Notes under the pieces: generated by a model
What the model was told of the DNA's origin: nothing
Databases searched by the model: none
The model's input: the letters and a program-made list of their open reading frames with translations, nothing else
Origin: Patagioenas fasciata
Lineage: Eukaryota; Chordata; Aves; Columbiformes; Columbidae
Length of the DNA stretch: 64,000 bases
Direction of reading: 5' to 3'
Assembly (NCBI RefSeq): GCF_037038585.1
Contig: NC_092522.1
Coordinates: forward strand, 48,521,661-48,585,660
Shown here: positions 37,047 through 49,693 of the stretch, piece by piece
Numbering within the stretch: position 1 is the stretch's first letter
How the letters are laid out: every line of letters begins with the position of its first letter
Position numbers and translations under genes: made by a program

Positions 37047-40000
37047 ATAGTTCTCAATCCTGGCAGATCAAAAATATCAAACTTCAATCTGGATAAAGGA
37101 GGAGCTGGTGATGTGCTTTTGGGGGAGGGGAAAAAAAAAAAAAAAGAGATTAGAGAAGTACTTGTAGTTCTTCACATGGCCAGTATGCAGAGCCTGCTAA
37201 AAGTCATTAAGGTCCGTAATTACATTTGTATGGATTATACTAATCCATGAATTTGTAACCTGTGGGACCTGGCCATGTTGGGCTAGAAAAACACAGAACT
37301 ATCAGACACTGCTTTATGATATGCTAGTATTATGCATGTCTTATCGCTTTTTTTCTTAACCATTGTAGGACCTTTGTAGTAAGGTGCTGCTGCCCTCCAA
37401 TACATGGGGCTGTGGCTGATAGTGACAACTTTTCTGTCTTTTTGAGACCGTAGCCTTAATTGCTCACTTAGGAGGCAGAGAAACCTCATCACCCTTTAAA
37501 ATGTCCTTAAGGGACAGCATAATCAGGGGCTTATTTAAATATAATTCAGGAATTTGCTTGCATTTTCTTGTTTTCTTACTGTGGTGTTAGTTATGTAAAT
37601 GCAAGCAATCTTAAAGTTGCAGATCATGGTTTACATTGTTAACCTTTGAGAATAAACTCACTCCAGACTTATCTATTTGACTTCTAATATTTTTCAGTCT
37701 CTGGCTTAGTGCTGGAAGTTCAGGGTCCCATTCCCTGCAGTGGACATCTCAGCTTAGGTTGCTTGCTGGTATTTCACTGTTTGAATCCCAGCTCTTCCTT
37801 TTATCTTTGACAAATGCTTGGATATCCCTGACCGCAGCCTTTTAAAAATGTTTTATCTGACATAATTTGCTAATGCCTCTGCCGGGACAGAAGGAGCACT
37901 ATTTCATATGCTCACCCAAGACTTTAAAAACTACAGAGGCTATTAAGGAGTGTGACTACTTAAATATTCATCTGCAAACAGTACTCAACAGAGGTTGTGG
38001 TCAAGCTGAAACACCATGCACATTATTAAATGGTACTGAAAGATAAATACAAAAATCGTCAACCTAAAGGAATCAGGGCATGGGTGGGTTAAAGTATCTG
38101 ACTCTTCCACCAAGCCATTGAGCATCCTCCATACCTCCTGAACCTGAGGATCCTGGAGACCCTTGTGATGTGAACATCCAACACCTGCAGTACTGAACAC
38201 TTCATGCTTAACTGGGGAATAGCAGTGAGATAACATCAGCTGATAACTGTAAGCTCATTATTTGTCTGTACTATGTTTTGTGTTACAGAGTTTGCATTAC
38301 AATGTGGACTGAAAGCAGCCTGTAGAGGTCACATTCCTGTGGGTTCTGCAGCGATAACTTGTTGGACCCTGCATCTATTCAACGTATTTTCTTTAAAGAT
38401 GTACAGAAACAGGCAAGGCAGATGATTTGTGCTGTGGGGCAACTCACCCTGCAGAGCCTTTCTGAAAAGTTACGTGTTTGTAGGGATCAGTGTTGGGGGA
38501 GGAAAAGCATAAAATGCATCTTCCAGCTACTGGGGACAGGGAAATGGCAATATAGTCATGGGGGGTCAGCAGGTCTCACAAGTGCCATTTGGGAAGTGCT
38601 GGAACAGCAGTAAATGAATTTTTGAACTTGTGAAGTGCTAACCTGATGTAACTACTTCCTGGTACACAAAGCACTTCAGAAAAAAAAAAAGCTTCAGCAT
38701 TTGATGCTGCCATCTGCTAGGAGATGGAGACATCTTCATAGTGTCTAACAATGAGGTTTCTCTCAGCAAGGGTTGTGTATTCCTCTTGAAACGTACATGT
38801 GCCTTCAGTACCTTCCCCAGGCTGCTCAAAGGCCTTTTGTCAGGCCAAAAGGCAAAAGCAGATCTAGAGCATGGGCAGCCTTTGTCCCAGACACTAGTCA
38901 GTAAAGTGCCATTAATTTCTGTGGGACTGGGGTGCATTAATTCTGGTGAGGAGTACGGATGGAGGGGAGAAACAGCTGTACCCACGTAGGCTAACACATC
39001 AGGCACCCAGCACAGGGATGCAGGGAGACAACCCTGCCCCACTTGGTTTCACAGAACCGTGGCTGGACCTGTCTAGTGCTTAGCGACCTCCTGACAGCCG
39101 CACTTCCTAATTCAGGGTGTAGGGACTGATGAGCGTTAGAGTGAATACTTGTCTGTCAGACCTGGCTTGCTTTAAAATAACCAAATGTTCTCTGTCCTGA
39201 CAAATTTTAGAAGCACCTTCCCAAGATAAAACATTCCTTCCATTTTAGTCACATGGTCCATTTGCACCAGGCAGAAAATAGTGACTGTTCCTCAATATCA
39301 CTGCTGATCAGAGAGTTAAGAGAAGTACTGAAACTTCATTAAGAAGTCTGCAATCTGGAAATAGAGAGGAGAGCAATATGGCCTGGGTAGTGGGGGGAAG
39401 GTGAGGAGAAATATCATGTTCATGCAGAACATTTGATATTTAAAACTCAGTACCATTTGCAGAGTAAACTGATATCTGTGGTTCAAAACGGCATGTGAAA
39501 CGCTGCTTTGCCAGCATTCCTGGGGATGTGCATCCTGTTCCCTGGTTCAGTGGGTCTCAACAGAGCTGTAACCTGCTGTCTGCTCACTGTTTGGCACCAC
39601 CACACGTGACATGGCCACTGAGTCAAAACAGGTCCATGGGTTCTGTGACTCTCACAGAGCTACTTTTAAACTGGCTAAGCATCGTCTGACACAGATGTGG
39701 ATTTGCCAGAGCCTTCTTACAAAAGATGTCTGATGCATTTGAACTGTGAACTGGCTCAATAGGATGTCTGGGGTGCACAAGTGGAGTGATTTCTGAGTCA
39801 GTGCCTTCCTTTGGTCTTGTCATGTCCCCTTGCCTCCCCTGACACAGCACACCCTGTCACCATGTGCACAGCAGCTCTTCAGTATCATGGAGCAGTGCAA
39901 AGAGGCAATGTGTGCCCAGCTGTTGTCTGCAGCGACCCTGGTGCAAGAACCACAGCAGTTATGTGTTAAATAACAAACTGTTAACCTAATTTTATCAGCT

Positions 40001-42301
40001 AATTACTGTGTCAAAATCAGTTAATTAGCCCATGTCATGATGAAAGCAGGGTCCTGGGTGTGCAGATAGGAAGTAGTAGTACAAAGGGGCTGAGAGGTGG
40101 GGAAGAAGGAAACAACCCTGTAGATTAATTGGGGATATTGTGCTCTCCAAAGGGGGAACTGCAGGGTCTCCCAGCCAGTACTGGTTCCCTTGCCCTTATC
40201 TAGGTAACCTCTGTCCTGATCACTGGAGGAAACATGGTACATTTACCTGTGAGCTGATGTTTGCAGATCTCTACATTCATTTCTTTTGGTTTTAGTGGGT
40301 CAGTGGTGGGACAATCTCCCTGGGCCCCTCTTGATGTGAAGCTGATCAGAGTCAGTGGTGGGAACAGTGAGCTCCTCACTCCTGCCTCTGAGTGGGTGGC
40401 ATGGTGGATTTCTTTGCTGCCTTGGAGTGGGCTGTGGCTTGGCAAGTGCACATTATTCACTTTGTCATCTGGGCTGGAGGATATGCACAGAGTGAGAAAG
40501 GTGTCTCCAGTGTGGGCTGCAGAAGAAAAATGAGCAGTAGGTGGAGGAAACCCTTCCAGTAGGAGCTCCCTGTGCAGACCAGGTGAATGGTTGGGCCATC
40601 CTTGTTTCTTTGGATTAGCTCCACACTTGGGCACAGGGTTTTGCGCCTTAGTCAGTGAAGGAGACTGTTTGGCTGTTTTACACTAGGTTTGCAAGACTGC
40701 AAATTGCCTGAGGGAGAAAAAAAACTACCGTCTTTGGCTTGGTGTAAAGCATGAAACATCCACAAAAAATAGTCCATCAAGAACGGTATTGTTGTTAACT
40801 TCAGGTGTGCAAGGACATGGTGGTTCACCCCCTCATGAAGACCAGGGGCTTGTTCTTTTTGTAGGTTTATAGGTTTTTTTTAATTACTATTATTATAAAT
40901 TTGCATAAAGCAAAGAATGGGAGATACGCCCCTGTTCTGCACTGTCTTGCTGTTGACATAGTGATGCTAGTGACTCGTGGATCAGTGCAGGCAGGCATTG
41001 CATATGAATATGTAACCACCTCTGTTGTGATAGGGCTGCTAAAAAGATAGGTCTGTACCCCTTTGTGACTGTCGACTATTTAAAAAGAGAGATGGCTACA
41101 GATGGATCCTGTTTTGGAAGAGCAAAGTATTTATTTTTCCTAAATTATCTTTAGCATTGCTGACTTACATTTTATTCTCTTATTGCAGTTAAAAATGAGG
41201 ACCACATATTTTGTTTTCCTTTTCAAAACTGTTGTGCAGTATCATTACATGAAAATGACTCAAATGCCCTTTACAAAAGGGACTTTGTTTCTGCTGGGGG
41301 CAAAATATTCACAATGTTTTTTGGATGAGAGTTGAAATTAAAAATAAATAGTGTTTTCTTTAGCTAATCCAATGATGGCAGTGCTGCTACCTTGAAATGC
41401 ACAATAGGGCTTGTAAGCTCTCAGAGCCTTACATAGAGGAATGCATAAAATAAGCCATGCTAAATTGTGCCCTTTGATGGGGCCAGCCTCGCATCTCCTG
41501 CCTCACTGGATTAAAAGGATCAGACTTGTGTGTAATTTGTAGAAATTCTACAGTGTCTGGCCTGTGTCTGTTTTCTGTTACAAGAAGAGTAAGATCCTAT
41601 TGCTCTCTGAAAGTTTCACATCGGTCTCTGAGCTAGAGGAGACACGCTTGTACTTTACTTCTGCAATGCCTACCTTCTGGTGCAAAGTTTCAGTAACAAG
41701 TGTCCTCATTCCTGTTATTTTATGAGCAAGAAATAGACGAACCAAGAGGACTGTCTTATGCCAGATTCAAAGGGGAGACACACACAAGGACCCCTAGCAG
41801 AGTTCAGATGCTGTGGGGTTGTGGTTGCAGACATCAGAGCTCTTTGGCTTGTTGTCACCTTAGGTCAAGCTTTCCTTAAGCAGCTCAGCTGTTATTCAAA
41901 AAGGGACAGTAAATTGTTCATTGTGCTTAAATCCTATGCTTGGGTCAGTGCTGCTTCTAAAGATGTAATTCAGAAATGAAATGCACATACTGGCTGCCAT
42001 GACAAGCATCCTGTGTGAACACTCATGTAATCTCAGGTTTCCCTAACATTTTAAGAGCAGAATTTGGAAGCCATATCGGTGGCATGCCTCTTGCCTCTGT
42101 TTTCCCCTAGTATCGCTTTGTTACTCTCCTTGGAGAGCTCTACGTGATCCTGCATGCTGTAATGTTCCTTCCAGCAAAACCTCTTAAAAAATTACTTTGA
42201 GTTGTGATTAAAAGTGGCAGGGAACAATTGGCATATCAACAAAACAGTGCAATTTGCTTTCTGGGCTTTTTTTTTGGCCTCTTATTTATGTCTGAAAGCA
42301 G
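37047..42301. other. Noncoding stretch, nothing firmly supported
   Basis: There is an A-rich tract at 37131-37145. A 144-codon minus-strand frame at 40200-40634 and a 134-codon minus-strand frame at 38638-39042 are unrecognised and opposed by plus-strand frames. No repeat family is seen. Confidence 0.3.
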
Positions 42302-42331
42302 TCAGATCGTCTACCAGGGCTAGGAGGGCAG
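42302..42331 (+). CDS. Microexon candidate, 30 nt
   Basis: The acceptor has a very strong pyrimidine tract (tttctgggctttttttttgg, continuing to ctgaaagcag) and the donor is perfect (GGGCAG followed by GTGAGT). The 30 nt are a multiple of three and open in phase 0 (SDRLPGLGGQ). Too short to judge by content. A decoy pair is a real possibility. Confidence 0.22.
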
Positions 42332-42398
42332 GTGAGTTTTGGTTCAAGACTCAATATTTAGCCTGGAAGCGGATGAGGTGGGAATGTGTGTATTGTGG

Positions 42399-42582
42399 TA
42401 CAGAATCATTTCAGCTGGAAGAGACCCTCAGGATAACAGAGTCCTTTTAAACACCTCCAGGGATGGTGACTCCACCACTTCCCTGGGCAGCCTGTTCCAA
42501 TGCCTGACAACCTTTTCTGTGAAGAATTTTTTCCTAATATCCAATCTAAACCTTCCCTGGCAGAACCTGAGGCCATTTCCTT
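42399..42582 (-). mobile_element. CR1 LINE 3' fragment, minus strand, with internal deletion
   Basis: On the plus strand it reads cagaatcatttcagctggaa, then ttttaaacacctccagggat, ccacttccctgggcagcctg and ttcctaatatccaatctaaa, all hallmarks of an antisense CR1 3' region. The segment normally found between the tail (ending near ccctcaggat) and ttttaaacacc is missing, replaced by a few bases (aacagagtcc). The match stops after ggccatttcc. Confidence 0.9.
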
Positions 42583-45500
42583 CAACAGCCATTGATATAA
42601 ATTCTTATACTGTGTCCCCTGCTAGAGAGGCTGGATTTCTGCAAGGAGAAACTCTGAAGAAGGAGGCAGGGTCTCCAGAGGGCATCAGCAGATTGAAAGA
42701 GCAGCTGAAAATCAGTGTCAGGAGCTCAGAAAGCAGCTGAGACTGTGGGAAGTGAAGCTGCTTTGATGGAGTCACCCATATGAGTGGTGCCTGCTGCAAC
42801 TCAGTCTAGGTCTCTCCCAGGCTGAGATCTGCTCTGGAAAAATGTGATTCCTGCACACAAGCTGTAGTAGAACTTGCTGAGCCCTTCTTTTATCCAAAAA
42901 TAGCATGGGGGAAATCATTCCACCTCTTGGTGAGACTTGATGTTAGCACCATAACCTGTTGGGCAACAGCTGGAGGTTGAAGTACTGGCATTTAATGTTG
43001 TACTTGAGGCTCCTGCTGGGACAACTTGGTCACTCTGGGTGACAAGAGACCTTCTGAGAGAGATTTACGAGACCATATATGGTTGAAATCTTGTCGCCAA
43101 GTCATAAGGAAGACTTTAGCTCTAGTAAGTGCTGAATTTTGCAGTTTGTGTAGTCACATGGAGCTTATCTTTTCCTACAGCACATGCTTCATGGAAGATA
43201 TCTTATGACTATAATTCCTTTTTGCCAACCTAGGGGTTACACAAATCCCTGCCTAACTATAGATGACCATGATGCTTTTTTTTTTTTTTTTTTTTAACCT
43301 CAAACCTCCTTGAAGCACTGTAGGCATTTTTCAAAATCAAACTGGTACCCCACAACAGAAGATGTGTAGACTACCCTCAAAAAAGGGTCTGATGAACAGC
43401 TTGTGCCAGGGGCACAGTGCATCCTTTCATACAGACTTCCCATAGACTGGCCAGGAGACTTTATTGCCAACAATAAAGAGGCACATGGATTTCATCCTAG
43501 CATTAGTGAAGTAAGACTGACTAGAAATTTCAACATGGACAGCCTTGACATCTAGTATGCAATGCCTTTACAGTAAGTATGTTGGTAAAATTTATTAGGG
43601 ACTTGGATTTACATCCTCAACGTCACTGATGCCCTTAAAAGCCCTCAGGGACAGGGACCTCTGCCCTTTCATCTCCCTTCAGTGAGGATAGTGCTAAGCA
43701 GCATTAGTAAATATTTGAGATAGCTAGGAGTTGCCTATCAAGTATGAGAGGTTACCCCCTCTTGCTTCTCTTAATTTCTTCACAACCAATAAGTGAGCTA
43801 CACAGTAACCACATAAGGATGGATATATTAATTCTAGCTGAGCCTGGAGCACGGAGGTGCAGGAAGCCTGTGATCACACAGCTGAGCTCTGGTAGGGCCA
43901 GGTGGAGAACCAGACCATCCTTGACTCTTGAATTTGTGTTGCATGTCCAGGCAGATGAGTTTTCTTTGCCCTTGCAGAGATGGGAAAAATACGTGAACTT
44001 GTGTATTACTGCAGCTGATAAGCCTCTGTGAGAGGCTGAGCACAGTAGCTCAGTCATGTGCAGTGCATGGTCACACAGCTCTTCTCCTCCAGGGGCACTA
44101 CCAGGGCAAGCCCCTGACTGCCCAAATCCTACCTTCTGCTGACTTCTTCAACCAGTGCAACTAAACTTTCCTGTCTATCTGGTGGTGGTTTGTCAGTGTT
44201 CTTGCAGTGACAGGAAGGAGACTTGTAGACACTTTGGGTTTGTGGTTAGAGACAAGTGGCTCTGCTCTGTGCCTGGCTGGCCTCAACCTCTGAAAAGGCA
44301 GATTTATGTGAGACTCAGCTGATAACAGCTTTCTCTGAGCTGACCTCTGGGGATCCTGAGTCCCTGGCATGCATGCCAGCCTCTCCTGAGCATCAGGCAT
44401 TCAGCAGGCTTTGACCCAAAGGAGTCAGGATGGAGCATCTAGGCTCTGTTTGTCCCCTCAAACTGTGTGTGTGTGAGGATTCATGTGTGTGTAGAATAGA
44501 GACGAGGACTGCTACAATCATCCATGTCTCAGAGCTGAGGTGCCAGCCCATGGCAGAGACAGGATGCTGTGCAAAGAAATCAGAGAGCTGAAATGAAAAG
44601 ATGACATGCAGTGGGGAAAAAAAAATTTTGAATTCCAGTATGAAGCTTGCTCCTTTCTTCAAAATCTGTGCATTGTTTAGGACACCCATAATCCATATGT
44701 TGAAAGGGTGAATGTGGAGCACAGATGGCCGTCGGAGCCTCTACCCAAGGCTGGACTGACAGGAGGGAACAACAAACCCTTGGGAGCTCCTGAGCATAAG
44801 ACATCAACTAACTTTGCACAGGTCACTGTAGAGGATTGTCCATACACAGGAGTTGGGGTTATTTTCTACTGTTGATTCAAGTCCTGGAGCTAAATACCAC
44901 CTCCCATAATAAATGGTCTGGTAACCATTAGCAGTTTTAAAGGCAAAACTTGGAGCTTACCAATATCTTTTGTGACAGATAAGCAGTTTCTCTTACCAAT
45001 TTATAGGGACAGTGAATAAAGAAATCCCTGAATGATTGTTCCCTCTGGCCTCAATATATCTTCTGTGAAGAACTTTTCTAAAGCTTGAGAGCTAAGGCTG
45101 TGGAAGAGGAGACATTAACCAGGCCTGGTGATTTATTTATCTTTCAGGAGACAGCATTGCTGCCTCATTTTAATTTTTTTTTTTCCACTACAGATCTTTC
45201 TTTTAATAGGATTATTAAGCGTTGACGTTTAAGCAGGCCCAATCAATATTGCATTTCCAATTCAGGATAATAAAAACCAAGCACAGTAGAAAGAAGGAAA
45301 TAAAGCTGGTGATGCCTTACTGTTCCTATGTCTTAACAAGGGAGTATTACTGTGCTGGAAGAGCTGCTCTGTGTTGCTGCCTTCTGTTCACAACGCTAGG
45401 GAGACATTTCAAGGAGAGTTGGGGGTTTGGTACAGCTGCAGCACATATTCACTCAAAGAATTTGGGGCACTTGATGGGAAGACAAAGAAGAAATGTTTCC

Positions 45501-47517
45501 CGTCAGTATTAATGGAGAAAGACTGGCTTCACTTGCTGCAGCTCATTATAGAAAATTAGCAATGACAAATCACGTATGGCTGTGAGAGCCAGGGTGCTCT
45601 TTTCACCTTTTCCTTCTCATTTAATGAAAACAAGGGGCAATAGGTTGATCAAATGCCAACACCACAAGCCAAGACAAGCAGTGCCTGATGGCTGTAGTGC
45701 TGCTTGAGATTCTTTGGGGTTGTTTTTCTTTTGCAGAGGATGTTGTGCCTCTTGGGCTGGAACACAGTGTGAGTGCTGTGGTGCTGCCTGAGTTGGCTCC
45801 CCAGCCACTGAGCCCTGTTCCAGCATCACCCTGTCCTGCCAGGTGCTGCATTGTGAAATGTGCCCCAGCCTCCTTTTACCTCTCCATCCTGGGAGGGAGG
45901 ATGTTTGGCTCAAAACCCCTAGGCTCCTGCCTAGTCAGGCTCTAAACTGTTTTGTAATAGCTTCAGTCTTGGCATCCCAGGAAAGATTTACAATAAGCCT
46001 TTCCTTAACGTTTGGTTTCACTTGACCTTTTGAGCTAAGGTCAAGATCAGAGAGTAGGTAAATAGGCTTTTCCAGCTTGCAGAACACAGCTGCCCTGTCC
46101 TCCAACTCCACCTCTGCAACTAAACAACTGTTTATTAAAACATTTCTTCTGTGTCTTTTTTTTTTTTTTAAAGCCATTAAGGAAAACATCTATATTTAAG
46201 GTAAAGCACTGTGTCTGTTCCTTGGTGCTATATGTATCATGTAGGCTGTATGAACCTACATTGTGGTGTTTTCTGAATCAAGCATGTTACATCTGGGATG
46301 CAGGAGGGCTTTCTTCAAACAAACAAATCCCAAACTTGCTTTAACTTTGAGGAACAGACTTTCTTGCTGCAACAGTCAATTAGTCTCCCTGCTAGAAATG
46401 TCTCATATTTTTGCTGTGAAGGATTCTGGTAGATGAAACAGCCAGTGGGCACTGGAAGTCTTTCCCCAAGTAAACACTAAAGGATATGAATGAGTCCCCC
46501 TGTGGTCTTTAGTTGGCTAAGTTACTTCTACTGAGCTTTGCTGGCCTTCTGTTGTAAAGAAGTTAGCTTTTCCTAATCTCCAGTTATTCTTGTGCCTCTT
46601 TTCCTGAAACCTTGTCTTCTTTTACTTTGTGGGGACAGTGGAGTTGGCAGTGCATGTGGAGTCTTGTGCCATGTACGGATGGCAATGCCATGTCCCTGCT
46701 CTTTGATGTTGCCCATATAAGTGGGGGAAATAGCCTGGTCAACCAGTCAGCTGCTGCTCCGGGAACCCATGTTATTGAAAGTAAAGGAGTATGCTGTGAT
46801 CCAAACTCATTAGACAACAGCTAAGAACAAATAGGTCTCACTGCTCAACCTTACTGTACTTAAGCCAGGAGAACTTAAACAATCCTGGTCCTTCTAAATT
46901 TCAGGTCATGGAGGATGCGTGAGGAACCGCCTGAAAATACACTTTAAAACAAAAACAATAGAAAAAGAAAATGTTAGGTTTCTAGAAAAGCACAGAAACA
47001 GTTAGATGGATGTCTCCCTATTGCCCATCACAACCCCCAGGAGCAGAAGAGGTTGGCTTTGGTCTCTCTAACCCTGTCCCTGTGACAGTGACTCCTAGCA
47101 CAGTCCTGGAGGAGCTCCTACATGCAGAACTGTGCCTGGCTCTGGGCTGCTGCTTCTGGGTCTTCCACTAGAGCTGCTCCTACATGGAAGTGTGAGAGAG
47201 GGTGCACAGCTCTAGGTTGTGGGATTGAGCTGATAGACTTAAAATGTCAAGTCAACTCAGCAAAAAAACCCTGGAGTGGCTTCCTTTGGTGTTTCACAGT
47301 CTTATTGTCGGAAAAGTAATGAATTTTAAGTTCTTTTCTTCTGCCTTGTAAACTGGCTTGTCACTGTGGAAAGGTCTCTTCAATTTTCCAGTTCTCTGGT
47401 GAGATCTATCATGTGTCTTCTAGCTGTGCCCTGATTATTTTAATATTCTCTCTCTTCCTTCACTTAGTATTCCTGTATTGCTGCTTATCATTATAAACTA
47501 CTTGTTCAACTTTGCAG
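42583..47517. other. Noncoding stretch, nothing firmly supported
   Basis: A T20 run lies at 43276-43295. Paired open frames on opposite strands at 43744-44057 and 45617-45945 are unrecognised. No transposon is seen after the CR1 end. Confidence 0.3.
43276..43295. repeat. Poly(T) tract, 20 bases
   Basis: Uninterrupted T run in unique sequence. Confidence 0.9.
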
Positions 47518-47541
47518 GCGATCATAAGAACAAATAGCCCA
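47518..47541 (+). CDS. Microexon candidate, 24 nt
   Basis: Acceptor ctacttgttcaactttgcag and donor GCCCA followed by GTGAGTACTG. The 24 nt are open only in phase 0 (AIIRTNSP), with the other two frames closed by stops. Length, phase and splice sites would suit a cassette microexon. There is no flanking exon in view, so this may be chance. Confidence 0.2.
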
Positions 47542-47809
47542 GTGAGTACTGACTTTGTGTGTGTCTTTGACAATGATGTCCCAGCACCCCTTCTTTAAGA
47601 TAGTGCTCTTCCAGGGAAGAAAACAAGGAGTGACTGAATGCCATGCATGTGAAGATCTCAAACATTTCCTCACTCACTCAGCCCCAGATGTTCTTTTCCC
47701 AGGCCTTGCATTCAAGCCTTCATTAGACATTTGAGAGAAATGCTTTACTGTGGTTGCTGCCTTGGCTGTTTTTCAGGTTCAGAAAAAATCTGCTATATTC
47801 ACAGGCCTC

Positions 47810-47829
47810 TTTTTTTTTTTTTTTTTTTT
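47810..47829. repeat. Poly(T) tract, 20 bases
   Basis: T run followed by a C/T-rich segment. A further A run (about 14) lies at 47955-47968. Confidence 0.9.
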
Positions 47830-48283
47830 CCCTTCCCTCCTTATTTTTAATATCTCTCTAGATACTTGTATTATCTTCCTTAACGGTGTAGAAAAATATC
47901 CACATGTATAATAGTTCAGAGTTTCTTTGTACCATGTTAATATCTGACACTTCAAAAAAAAAAAAAAATCTCTTGGTCTCAGTCTTATTTTTAATAGGAT
48001 ACCAAACTGAGAGAATATATGAGGATTATTCTAATCTCACCCTGGAGCTCTCTGCAGCACTACTGCCTATCTGGGACCCATTATTTAACTGCCTTCTCCA
48101 GTTCTCTAGAAAATGTGTGCTTATCTTGATTTAACAAATAATGATAGCAAATTCAAGAGCCCAAGCTGTCATGCTTTAGAAAGGATGGATTAGATAATTG
48201 ATTGCAAAATGAAATATTAGGCTGGAACTAAACACCCTCTGTGTTGTCCCTTCCTTGCTTTCTTTAGTCTCTTGAGACTCTGT

Positions 48284-48290
<7 letters not shown>

Positions 48291-48318
<28 letters not shown>
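48291..48318. repeat. (GT)14 dinucleotide microsatellite
   Basis: Fourteen uninterrupted GT units. Likely polymorphic in length. Confidence 0.97.
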
Positions 48319-48320
<2 letters not shown>

Positions 48321-48440
48321 AACATAACCAACTACTCCTCCTTCAAAGCACATGCAATGGCCTGCTTGAGGTGAACTGCCTCCTGATCTTGCTGCTCTCC
48401 TCCAGCTGTCCATTGCATGCATTTTTGAAGCACAACAAAA

Positions 48441-48802
48441 CTGGTGAAGGGTCTGGAGCACAAGCCTTATGAGGAGCATCTGAGGCAGTTCAGGCTGAAG
48501 AGAAGGAGGCCGAGGGGAGACCTTATCATTCTCTACAGCTACCAGAAAGGAGGCTGTAGCGAGGTGTGGGTGTTGGTATCTTTTCCAAGGTAACAAGCTA
48601 TAAGAGGAAATGGCCTAGAGTTGTACCAGGGAAGTTTAGATTGGATATTAGGGAAAAATTATTATTGAAAGGGCTGTGAAGCACTGGAACAGGCTGCCCA
48701 GGGAAGTGGTGGTGTCACCATCCCTGGAGGTGTTTAAAAGACATGTAGATGTGGTGCTCAGGGATATGGTTTAGCGGTTTTTGGCTGGACTTGATCTTAA
48801 GG
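48441..48802 (+). mobile_element. CR1 LINE 3' fragment, plus strand
   Basis: Recognised by ctggtgaagggtctggagca, gaccttatcattctctacag, ggctgcccagggaagtggtg and ccatccctggaggtgtttaa in the expected order, then ttggctggacttgatcttaa. It is about 360 bases long. The last tens of bases of the family, including the ATTCTATG repeats, are missing. Internal divergence is moderate. It carries no intact reverse transcriptase. Confidence 0.93.
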
Positions 48803-49693
48803 AAAGGGGCGTATTTCTGGTGAGACTCATGTTTGCAGATAGTGGGAGACCAGTATACCTGGAGATGGCAAGTCATAGCAAGCACATAGGACACAGCAGG
48901 CACTCTCCTACCTGTCATTGTGGCAATGCAGGTGTGTGACAGCATGACTTGGACCTCAGCTACTGCTGTAGCCAGCACACAGTCATACTTCACTTCCCCT
49001 GACCTTTCTCCATGGGTGAGGAACTGAGGGAGGCTAGGTAGGAAAGACTTAGTTGCACAGCAAGACTGGCTCAGTCCAGCCAGGACTCAAGTGTGGGTTT
49101 ACCTGTATCGTTCATGGCATGATATTTCTCTCCCTTTCACCCTGAAAATAGCTACATCTCACTGTGAGACTCTAGTCTTGAATGCATCTTTAGACTGCTT
49201 CCAGAAGGCATCACAAAATTTTCTCAAGCAGAGGAACTGCTGTTGTTGACAGCCCATACACATGATTTCTTCATTCCTCTTCTCCCTCCCCATCCACCCC
49301 CCTGCACCAGGATGAAACTTATAAAATCTTGTACACTCCACAGAATGCAAACAGACATCGGGCTAGTTAAAAACATACTTCAATTTATTTGAAAGTTTTC
49401 TATCCACAGATAAAAGGCAGCTGATACATCATTGCATAGAATACTTTTATTTTCTTTTTAGTATGCTTATTAATCAGCATGTCTGAGAAAAGGAATGATT
49501 ACTGGCTCTAAGTTCCCACAAAAAACAGTGAAGTTAATGGAATAATAAATTAAAGTAGTAGTAGTCAACATTATGTATAAAATAAATGTTAACAAATACA
49601 AATATGACATGAATGATGACTGATTCAGTTTCCCTTTTCCTCAGGAGCTCACTGTCTTATTAGAGTGGTTGCATAAGTTGAGTTTTTATTAAA
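48803..49693. other. Noncoding; becomes AT-rich after about 49370
   Basis: Possible antisense polyadenylation signals (TTTATT on the plus strand, AATAAA on the minus) occur at 49385-49390 and near 49446. They would suit the 3' end of a minus-strand gene whose exon candidates lie at 52.7-58.1 kb, but nothing links them directly. Confidence 0.25.

Noticed and set aside
42339..42740. 133-codon plus-strand open frame
   Set aside because: Much of it is antisense CR1, so the frame is an artefact of the repeat.
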